A stretch of 22,946 nucleotides of DNA from an uncultured Alistipes sp. (GTDB taxonomy: Bacteria; Bacteroidota; Bacteroidia; Bacteroidales; Rikenellaceae). The stretch is taken from positions 1-22,946 of the forward strand of contig UQNV01000038.1 in the NCBI GenBank assembly GCA_900542505.1. Reading direction: 5' to 3'. The notes under the pieces were generated by a model, which saw nothing but the letters and a program-made list of their open reading frames with translations, had not been told where the DNA came from and searched no databases. A program made the position numbers and the translations under genes. Positions 15,253-21,326 of the stretch are shown here, piece after piece. Position 1 is the stretch's first letter. Each line of letters opens with the position of its first letter.

Positions 15253-15999
15253 ATGGTCTACTTCACATCCGATGTCCATCTGGGCGGAGGCGGCCCCGAG
15301 GTCGCCCGTCGTGTCGAGCGGCAGTTCGTCGCCTGGCTCGATGCCGTCGCGGCCGATGCCGAGACGGTCGTTCTTCTGGGCGATATCTTCGACTTCTGGT
15401 TCGAATACCGCGAGGTGGTGCCCCGCGGCTTCGTCCGGACGCTCGGCCGGCTGGCTGCGATGACCGACCGCGGCATACGCGTCCTCTTTTTCACGGGCAA
15501 CCACGACATGTGGATGCGCGATTACCTCACGCGCGAATGCGGCGTGGAGGTCTGCACGGCGCCCCGCGTCGAAACGTTCGGCGGGCAGCGCCTCTTCCTG
15601 GCCCACGGCGACAACATGAACATCGGCAGGCAGCCGGGCCTCCGGCTGCTCAACGCCATCTTCCGCTCGCGCTTCCTGCGATGGCTCTTCTCGTGGGGCG
15701 TGCATCCCGACTGGGCGCTGCGTTTCGGCCACTGGTGGAGCGGCTCCTCGCGGCGCAAGCACCTTCGCCAGGGGCCGCCTCCGGTCTCGCTGACCGAGCC
15801 GCTGGTGGACTATGCCCGCCATTACGCCGCGGAACACGAGGTCGACCACTTCGTCTTCGGCCACATGCACGTGGCGCGCGACTGCCGCGAGGGAAAGTTC
15901 CACTCGGTGCATCTGGGATGCTGGGAACGCGAACCCTCGTATGCCGTGCTCGACGGGCAGGGCAACCTCCGACTCGAAACCTTCACTCCCGACCTATGA
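15253..15999 (+). CDS. lpxH: UDP-2,3-diacylglucosamine diphosphatase, LpxH family
   Basis: A calcineurin-like metallophosphoesterase of 248 residues, the usual LpxH length. It probably hydrolyses UDP-2,3-diacylglucosamine to lipid X and UMP in lipid A synthesis at the cytoplasmic face of the inner membrane. Metal-binding motifs appear in order: Asp7-x-His9 (SDVHLG), GDxxDFW (Asp44), GNHD (82-85), a His in AHGDN (about 119) and GHMH (about 201-204). The hydrophobic, aromatic cap region ([20 protein letters not shown]) is the lipid-binding insertion expected for LpxH-type enzymes and argues against a generic phosphoesterase. The stop codon overlaps the thyA start as ATGA, indicating translational coupling. 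Confidence 0.9.
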   Translation: MVYFTSDVHLGGGGPEVARRVERQFVAWLDAVAADAETVVLLGDIFDFWFEYREVVPRGFVRTLGRLAAMTDRGIRVLFFTGNHDMWMRDYLTRECGVEVCTAPRVETFGGQRLFLAHGDNMNIGRQPGLRLLNAIFRSRFLRWLFSWGVHPDWALRFGHWWSGSSRRKHLRQGPPPVSLTEPLVDYARHYAAEHEVDHFVFGHMHVARDCREGKFHSVHLGCWEREPSYAVLDGQGNLRLETFTPDL

Positions 16000-16889
16000 A
16001 ACAGTACCTTGACCTGCTGCGGCGCATCCGTACCGAGGGTGTCGTGCGCGGCGACCGCACGGGCACGGGCACGCAGAGCATCTTCGGACACCAGATGCGC
16101 TTCGACCTGGCGGAGGGCTTTCCGCTGCTGACCACCAAACGGGTCTTCCTCAAGGGGGTCATCCGCGAACTGCTGTGGTTCCTCTCGGGCGATACGAACA
16201 TCGCCTATCTGGTCCGCAACGGGGTCCACATCTGGGACAACGACGCCTACCGCTACTACGGCGAGCTGTGCGCCCGGCAGGGTGCCGAGCCGCTCGGCCG
16301 CGAGGAGTTCCTTGCGGCGGCCGGCGAGCCGTCGCCCCTCGAGGGGTACCGCTACGGCGACCTGAACCATGTCTACGGCTATCAGTGGCGCAGCTGGCCC
16401 CGTCCCGACGGCGGGGTCATCGACCAGCTTGCCGGTGCCGTGGAGCTCATCCGCCGCAATCCCGAATCGCGGCGCATCGTGGTCTCGGCGTGGAACGTGG
16501 CCGAGGTCGAGCAGATGGCGCTGCCGCCCTGTCATGTCCTCTTCCAGTTCTACGTGGCCGATGGACGCCTTTCGTGCCAGCTCTACCAGCGCAGCGCCGA
16601 CACGTTCCTCGGCGTGCCGTTCAACATCGCCTCGTACGCCCTGCTGACGATGATGACGGCGCAGGTGTGCGGCCTCCGTCCCGGCGAGTTCATCCATACG
16701 CTGGGCGATACGCACCTCTACCTGAACCACATGGAGCAGGTCGAGGAGCAGCTCTCGCGCACGCCGCGGCAACTTCCGACCATGCGGCTCAATCCCGACG
16801 TGAAGTCGCTCTTCGACTTCCGCTACGAGGACTTCACGCTCGAGGGCTACGACCCCTGGCCCGCCATCAAGGCCTCGATGTCGTTCTGA
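15996..16889 (+). CDS. thyA: Thymidylate synthase, ThyA
   Basis: This cytoplasmic enzyme methylates dUMP to dTMP using 5,10-methylenetetrahydrofolate and releases dihydrofolate. The protein has 297 residues. Motifs: [13 protein letters not shown] at the N-terminus (phosphate-binding Arg), [25 protein letters not shown], catalytic Cys179 in [11 protein letters not shown], the phosphate-binding [17 protein letters not shown] (Asn contacting dUMP), and [12 protein letters not shown] near the C-terminus. It carries the mid-length insertion ([20 protein letters not shown]) seen in many Bacteroidetes. The C-terminus is IKASMSF rather than the common IKAPVAV. The frame is open further upstream, but the ATG at 15996 matches the family N-terminus and overlaps the lpxH stop (ATGA). 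folA, which recycles the dihydrofolate, follows after 150 bases. Confidence 0.96.
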   Translation: MKQYLDLLRRIRTEGVVRGDRTGTGTQSIFGHQMRFDLAEGFPLLTTKRVFLKGVIRELLWFLSGDTNIAYLVRNGVHIWDNDAYRYYGELCARQGAEPLGREEFLAAAGEPSPLEGYRYGDLNHVYGYQWRSWPRPDGGVIDQLAGAVELIRRNPESRRIVVSAWNVAEVEQMALPPCHVLFQFYVADGRLSCQLYQRSADTFLGVPFNIASYALLTMMTAQVCGLRPGEFIHTLGDTHLYLNHMEQVEEQLSRTPRQLPTMRLNPDVKSLFDFRYEDFTLEGYDPWPAIKASMSF

Positions 16890-17039
16890 GGCGGCGCGCG
16901 GAAGCCGGCCGCTCCTCGCGCTGTCGGACAGCTCCGGGCCGGCGCAGGCAGCGACACCAAGCGGCCGCAGATTCCGCCCTGCGGCCCGCCGGAAGGCTCC
17001 GGCAAACAACGGACGGAACCATACCGAATATAGAAAAAC

Positions 17040-17531
17040 ATGATATCCATCATCGTGGCCGTGGCCGAAAACGGCACCATCGGCGACCGCAATACCCTGC
17101 TGTGGCACATCTCCGAGGACCTGAAACACTTCAAGGCCCTCACCTCGGGACACCCCGTCATCATGGGGCGCAAGACCTACGAGTCGCTCGGCCGTCCGCT
17201 GCCCAACCGCACCAACGTGGTGCTCACGCGCGGCGACGGGGAGTTCCCCGGATGCCGTGTCGTACACGCGCTCGACGAGGCGCTGGCCCTCTTTCCCGCA
17301 GGTGAGGAGCTCTTCGTCATCGGCGGGGCGCAGATTTACGCCCAGGCGCTGCCGCTGGCCGACCGCCTCTACCTGACGCGGGTCTGCCATCCCTACGAGG
17401 GCGACACCTCGTTCCCGGACTGGGACGAGTCGGAGTGGCGGCTCATATCGTCGGAGGCGCACCCCTGCGGGCGGGAGTATCCCCACCCCTTCGTCTTCGA
17501 GTGCTGGGAGCGCCGCCGTCCCGGACGGTAG
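17040..17531 (+). CDS. folA: Dihydrofolate reductase, FolA
   Basis: This enzyme reduces dihydrofolate to tetrahydrofolate with NADPH, the natural partner of ThyA, which generates the dihydrofolate. The protein has 163 residues, the standard bacterial length. Motifs: IIVAVAENGTIG at the N-terminus, LLWHISEDLKHFKALT (substrate-site acidic residue and helix), PVIMGRKTYESLGRPLPNRTNVVLTR (NADPH binding), FVIGGAQIYAQAL (the Gly-Gly motif) and LYLTRV near the C-terminus. The 150-base gap after thyA is GC-rich with potential stems (GCCGGCC/GGCCGGC around 16906-16943) and no recognisable -7 box, so it is probably co-transcribed with thyA. An A-rich GAAAAAC precedes the ATG. A strong terminator follows at 17718-17761. 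Confidence 0.95.
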   Translation: MISIIVAVAENGTIGDRNTLLWHISEDLKHFKALTSGHPVIMGRKTYESLGRPLPNRTNVVLTRGDGEFPGCRVVHALDEALALFPAGEELFVIGGAQIYAQALPLADRLYLTRVCHPYEGDTSFPDWDESEWRLISSEAHPCGREYPHPFVFECWERRRPGR

Positions 17532-17622
17532 CGCTGCGGGGGGGGGCACGGCTCCGGCTCCGCTGCCCGCCGCTGCCTGCCACTGCCTGCTGCTTTCTGC
17601 CGCTTCCTGCTGCTGCCTGCCG

Positions 17623-17707
17623 CTGCATCGGCAGCTCACCCGGCCGCCTCGTTTTGCATGACATCCTGCATCGGCAGCCTGCCCGGCCGCCTTGCTCGGC
17701 ATGACAT
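17623..17707. repeat. 42-bp imperfect tandem repeat
   Basis: Two copies (17623-17664 and 17666-17707) separated by one base agree at 35 of 42 positions. Both begin CTGCATCGGCAGC, share CCCGGCCGCC in the middle and end GCATGACAT. They lie directly before the folA-unit terminator. No third copy is visible in the window. Confidence 0.7.
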
Positions 17708-17717
17708 TATCCCGTGT

Positions 17718-17761
17718 CAGCCCCGTATCCGCCCGACGACGGATGCGGGGCTGTTTCTTTT
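17718..17761 (+). terminator. intrinsic terminator of the thyA-folA unit
   Basis: A 14-bp stem with one G-U pair (arms 17718-17731 and 17740-17753, loop CCCGACGA) is followed by TTTCTTTT at 17754-17761. It lies about 190 bases after the folA stop. Confidence 0.88.
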
Positions 17762-17931
17762 GCGGGCTGTCCCCTTTTTGCAGGGCCGACCCTTTATGCG
17801 GGGCCGGCCCCTGTTGCGGGCCGGTGGCCCGGCTTTCGCGGGCTTGTTACCGCTTTTTACACGGCGGCTTTCGGCGGCCGGCGTCCCGAAATTTAGGTAT
17901 TTATACTACCGCGCGTCCCGAGCCGAATCCC

Positions 17932-17939
17932 TACCTTTG
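17932..17939 (+). promoter_or_regulatory. -7 element of the Hdr-like operon promoter
   Basis: TACCTTTG is the same full -7 match as in the fabI promoter. There is no clear TTTG at -33; the A/T-rich segment TTTAGGTATTTATA lies at about 17891-17905. The leader to the hdrC-like start would be about 85-100 bases, with no recognisable riboswitch. Confidence 0.6.
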
Positions 17940-18032
17940 CATGCGGAACAATAGTCCTGTCCGCGACGCCTCGGCGACGGCTCTCGGGCCGTTCGCCCGT
18001 GTATATTGCCCGAAGGCGTCCCGGGCGGGTGA

Positions 18033-18743
18033 ATGACAACGGTTATGGGAAAATATTTCGATATGCTGTCGGAGGACGTGCGGTTCCGCGAGGGACTCAA
18101 CGCCTGCATGAACTGCGGCGTCTGCACGGGCGTCTGTCCGGCGGCCGAGTTCTACAACTACGACCCGCGGCAGATTGTCAGCATCGTGCAGTCGCGCGAC
18201 GACAATGCCATCGAGGAGCTGCTCAAGAGCGACACCATCTGGTATTGCGGCGAGTGCATGTCGTGCCGCCCGCGCTGCCCGCGCGGCAATACGCCGGGCT
18301 ATGTCATCCAGGCGCTGCGGACCCTTTCGCAGAAACTGGGCTTCTTCGTCGAGAGCGAGAAGGGCCGTCAGCAGTTGGCCCTCAAGCGCATCATCGGCGA
18401 CAACATCCTCCGCACGGGCTACTGCATCGTCCCGCGGCTGGTCAAGCCCGACCTCCATCCCGAGCAGGGCACCGTCTGGAAGTGGGTTTTCGACAACGAC
18501 AAGGAGGTCTTCGGCCGCTTCACGCCCGTCTACATGCGCCACGGCGCCGGTGCGCTGCGCCGCCTCGACGCGGAGTCGCTCGACGAGCTGCACCGCATTT
18601 TCGAGGTGAGCGGCGGCAGCGACCTCTTCGAGCGCATCGAGCACTTCTCGGACCGCAAGGCCCGCGAGATGGGCTACGAGGAGGGGGCCGACCAGCAGTA
18701 CATGATGGATGTTTTCCGTTATAACAGCAACGAACACGAGTGA
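18033..18743 (+). CDS. HdrC-like 4Fe-4S electron-transfer subunit
   Basis: A 236-residue protein with two 4Fe-4S binding motifs near the N-terminus. Cys25, 28, 31 and 35-Pro form the first (CMNCGVCTGVCP). Cys72, 75, 78 and 82-Pro form the second (CGECMSCRPRCPRG). The spacing, and AAEFYNYDPRQIVSIVQ between the motifs, are as in HdrC, the subunit that passes electrons between HdrA and HdrB. The C-terminal half (about 100-236) is longer than in methanogen HdrC and probably packs against partners. A second ATG at 18045 (MGKYFDML) is a plausible alternative start. It is the first gene of the operon; its stop lies two bases before the ATG of the HdrB-like gene, so the two are tightly coupled. Confidence 0.85.
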   Translation: MTTVMGKYFDMLSEDVRFREGLNACMNCGVCTGVCPAAEFYNYDPRQIVSIVQSRDDNAIEELLKSDTIWYCGECMSCRPRCPRGNTPGYVIQALRTLSQKLGFFVESEKGRQQLALKRIIGDNILRTGYCIVPRLVKPDLHPEQGTVWKWVFDNDKEVFGRFTPVYMRHGAGALRRLDAESLDELHRIFEVSGGSDLFERIEHFSDRKAREMGYEEGADQQYMMDVFRYNSNEHE

Positions 18744-18745
18744 CC

Positions 18746-19840
18746 ATGGCGACGATACGACGAAAAAGCTGGAACGAGTACCAGAAGGAGATTGCGGACG
18801 ACCGCTACTACTATGCCCGCAGCTGCATCCGGCAGAACTTTTTCCCGGGAAGCGAAAAGGCCTTCCTCGACATCCTGCACAACGACCTGGGACGCGATGT
18901 GCTCGACGACCCGCTGCACTCCTCGTGCACGGGCATCGGCTACCATTCGGACATCGTGCCGCTGGAGACCATCATGACGGTGGTGGCGCGGCAGTTCGCC
19001 CTGATGACCGAGGCGGGCTACGAGAACTTCATCTCGTCGTGCATCACCTCCTTCGGCGTCTATACCGAGGTGCTCGCCACCTGGCACGAGTTCCCCGAAA
19101 CCGAGGAGCGTACGCGCGAATACCTCTACAAGGCGACCGGCCGCGAATTCCGCAAGCCGAAGAGCCTGGCCCACACCTCGGACATCGTCTTCCACTTCCG
19201 CAACGAGATTGCCGCCCGCGCCAAGCGCCGTCTGGTCAATGCCGTGACGGGCGAGCCGCTGCGCGTGGTCGAGCACATCGGCTGCCACTATGCCAAGATT
19301 TTCCCCAAGTCGGGCATCGGCGGTTCGGAGTTCCCCTACGTGCTGGCCGGCATGGTCGAGTCGTGGGGCGGCCAGTGCGTCGACTATCCCGAGCGGCGCC
19401 ACTGCTGCGGCTTCGGCTTCCGCAACTATCTGGTGCAGGCCAACCGCGGCTACTCGATTGCCAATTCGCACAAGAAGCTCGAAAGCATGGCCCCCTACAA
19501 GCCCGATTTCATCGTGGCCAACTGCCCGGGCTGCGCGATGTTCCTCGACAAGTGGCAGTATGCCATCGCCGAGATGGAGGGTACGACCTACGGCGAGAAC
19601 GGCCACGGCATACCCGTGCTGACCTACGAGGAGATGGCCGGTCTGGTGCTGGGTTACGACCCCTGGGAGCTGGGCATGCAGATGCACCAGGTTGACGTCG
19701 AGCCGCTGCTCGACAAGATGGGCGTCGAGTACGACCCGGCGGCGAAGTATCTGGGCCGCAACGGCAAGTTCATCGGCAAGCCCGAATCGGCGGTGGTCAA
19801 CTGCTGCCCGAGCGACACGGTCTACGACATCAGGGAGTAA
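18746..19840 (+). CDS. HdrB-like CCG-domain subunit
   Basis: A 364-residue protein related to HdrB, the catalytic heterodisulfide-reducing subunit that in methanogens binds two noncubane 4Fe-4S clusters through paired CCG domains. The C-terminal CCG motif is complete: Cys180, the Cys220-Cys221 pair (HCCGFG), Cys260 and Cys263 (CPGC). The N-terminal one is degenerate: Cys27, Ser60-Cys61 where CC is expected, and Cys99 followed by Ser102 where CxxC is expected. So one full and one altered cluster site are predicted. An in-frame GTG at 18740 overlaps the previous stop, but the ATG at 18746 is the simpler start. The true substrate is unknown; a CoM-CoB heterodisulfide is not expected in a Bacteroidetes. 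Confidence 0.85.
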   Translation: MATIRRKSWNEYQKEIADDRYYYARSCIRQNFFPGSEKAFLDILHNDLGRDVLDDPLHSSCTGIGYHSDIVPLETIMTVVARQFALMTEAGYENFISSCITSFGVYTEVLATWHEFPETEERTREYLYKATGREFRKPKSLAHTSDIVFHFRNEIAARAKRRLVNAVTGEPLRVVEHIGCHYAKIFPKSGIGGSEFPYVLAGMVESWGGQCVDYPERRHCCGFGFRNYLVQANRGYSIANSHKKLESMAPYKPDFIVANCPGCAMFLDKWQYAIAEMEGTTYGENGHGIPVLTYEEMAGLVLGYDPWELGMQMHQVDVEPLLDKMGVEYDPAAKYLGRNGKFIGKPESAVVNCCPSDTVYDIRE

Positions 19841-19912
19841 TCCTCCCTGCGCTGCGTCTCGTTGCGGCGGGTGCGGCACGAACGGATTGAGAACGACACG
19901 ACAACGCAATAC

Positions 19913-20920
19913 ATGAACAAAAGAGTAATCGTCATAGGTGGAGGCGCGGCAGGCATGCAGGCGGCGCTCCGTCTTTCGGAACAGGGCGCCGAGCCCCTCA
20001 TCATCGAGAAGGAGGCCGAACTGGGCGGCAAGCTGCGCGGCTGGTATGTGCTTTTCCCCAGTTTCACCCCCGCATCGGAGGTGTTGTCCGAGCTGCGCCG
20101 CCGCGTTCAGGAGCGCGGCATCGAGGTGATGACCTCGACCGAGGTGCGCGGGTTCACCCGGCAGAGCGTCACGCTGGCCGACGGCCGTACGCTGCCGTGC
20201 GACTCGGTAGTGGTCGCCTCGGGCTTCACGCTGTTCGACGCCACGGTCAAGGAGGAGTACGGCTACGGCATCTACGACAACGTCATCACCTCGGCCGACC
20301 TCGAGCGGATGTTCGCCGAGGGGCGCGTGGGGCGGAGTGACGGCGTGCGGCCCAAGCGTATTGCCTTCCTGCACTGCGTCGGTTCGCGCGACGAGAAGGT
20401 GTGCCAGCAGCACTGCTCGCGCGTCTGCTGCATTACGGGCGTGAAGCAGGCCATCGAGATGAAGCGCCTTTTCCCCGAGGCCGACGTCTTCAACTTCTAC
20501 ATGGATATCCGCATGTTCGGCCCCGGCTACGAGGAGATGTACCGCGAGGCGCAGCAGCGCTACAACATCCACTTCGTGCGCGGCCGCATCTCGGAGGCGA
20601 GCCCGACCATCGACAACCGCATCCAAATCAAGGCCGAGGATACGCTCACGGGGCGCCCGCTGCGCATGAGCGTCGACATGCTGGTGCTGCTCATCGGCAT
20701 GCGGGCCAACGACTCGAACCTCCCCTTTGCCGAGGGGGCCGGGCTGAAGCGTGCCGCAAGCGGCTTCATGTCGCCGCGCGACATGTTCCTCGGCAACGTC
20801 CGCAGCAACGTCGAGGGCATCTTCTATGCAGGTTGCGTCACGGCGCCCAAGAATATCGGCGAGACGCTCAACGAAGGCACGGCCGCGGCCGATGCCGCAA
20901 TGGAATACCTCAGAGCCTGA
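19913..20920 (+). CDS. Short HdrA-like FAD/Fe-S subunit
   Basis: A 335-residue flavoprotein. VIVIGGGAAGMQAALRLSEQG at the N-terminus is an FAD-binding Rossmann fold. Cys155-x12-Cys168-x3-Cys172-Cys173 (beginning CVGSRDEKVC, ending CSRVCC) is the HdrA hallmark that binds a 4Fe-4S cluster next to FAD. GIFYAGCVTAPKNIGETLNEG near the C-terminus is the second FAD contact. The protein is about half the length of methanogen HdrA and lacks the N-terminal and C-terminal ferredoxin modules. It resembles the short QmoA-like forms. The frame opens at 19862, but I chose the ATG at 19913 because the Rossmann strand begins right after it (MNKRVIVIGGG) and AACGCAATAC precedes it. The 72-base gap after hdrB has no promoter that I see. 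Confidence 0.86.
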   Translation: MNKRVIVIGGGAAGMQAALRLSEQGAEPLIIEKEAELGGKLRGWYVLFPSFTPASEVLSELRRRVQERGIEVMTSTEVRGFTRQSVTLADGRTLPCDSVVVASGFTLFDATVKEEYGYGIYDNVITSADLERMFAEGRVGRSDGVRPKRIAFLHCVGSRDEKVCQQHCSRVCCITGVKQAIEMKRLFPEADVFNFYMDIRMFGPGYEEMYREAQQRYNIHFVRGRISEASPTIDNRIQIKAEDTLTGRPLRMSVDMLVLLIGMRANDSNLPFAEGAGLKRAASGFMSPRDMFLGNVRSNVEGIFYAGCVTAPKNIGETLNEGTAAADAAMEYLRA

Positions 20921-20926
20921 CGTATT

Positions 20927-21262
20927 ATGGCGGCAATCAATTTCGGATACAGCATTTCGAAGCCCCGGGCCATCGACATGGACCGCAACAATCTGCGCAA
21001 GAGCGACGAGATTCTGCGCGAGATGCCCGAGCTGCAGACCTGCATCGGCTGCGGGGCCTGCACGGCCATCTGTACGGCCGGCAACCTGACGGAGTTCAAC
21101 TTCCGCAAGGTCCACACGCTCGTGCGGCGCGGCGAATACCAGGGCGCCTACGAGGAGATGAACAAGTGCATGCTCTGCGGCAAATGCCGGCTGGTCTGTC
21201 CGCGCGGCATCAATACGCGGGGCGTGGTACTGCTGATTAAACGCAAACTGGGCGACTTCTGA
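20927..21262 (+). CDS. Second HdrC-like two-[4Fe-4S] ferredoxin
   Basis: A 111-residue electron carrier. Cys39, 42, 45 and 49 form CIGCGACTAIC, and Cys81, 84, 87 and 91-Pro form CMLCGKCRLVCPRG, so two 4Fe-4S clusters are expected. The domain order and the helical segment between the motifs match HdrC rather than a clostridial ferredoxin, where the motifs would be closer. It starts 6 bases after the HdrA-like stop and is followed by the membrane subunit after 64 bases. It probably shuttles electrons between the HdrA-like flavoprotein and the membrane cytochrome or quinone module. The first motif ends C-T rather than C-P. Confidence 0.87.
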   Translation: MAAINFGYSISKPRAIDMDRNNLRKSDEILREMPELQTCIGCGACTAICTAGNLTEFNFRKVHTLVRRGEYQGAYEEMNKCMLCGKCRLVCPRGINTRGVVLLIKRKLGDF

Positions 21263-21326
21263 CGGGCCGTCCGACTGAGCCGCGTCCCTGCATCCGGGTC
21301 GGCGCGGCACCGAGAGTTTTTTGGTT

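Larger units (their letters stand above)
17532..18032. other. intergenic region between folA and the Hdr-like operon
   Basis: About 500 bases without a supportable gene. It holds a CTGCCTGC-rich low-complexity stretch (about 17560-17625), a 42-bp imperfect tandem repeat (17623-17707), the terminator of the folA unit (17718-17761), a GC-rich tract with the palindrome GGGGCCGGCCCC near 17800, and an A/T-richer promoter region with TACCTTTG at 17932-17939. Short open frames here have only low-complexity translations. Confidence 0.65.

Noticed and set aside
18746..20920. Canonical methanogen-type heterodisulfide reductase
   Set aside because: HdrA is half length, HdrB lacks two N-terminal cluster cysteines, and no hydrogenase or coenzyme M/B pathway is visible; hence '-like' names only.
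18719..21310. A minus-strand open frame of 863 codons opposite the Hdr-like operon
   Set aside because: It is antisense to five proteins with clear cysteine motifs. Its translation is rich in Arg/His/Ala/Val without domain character. Long antisense frames are expected in this GC-rich, codon-biased DNA.
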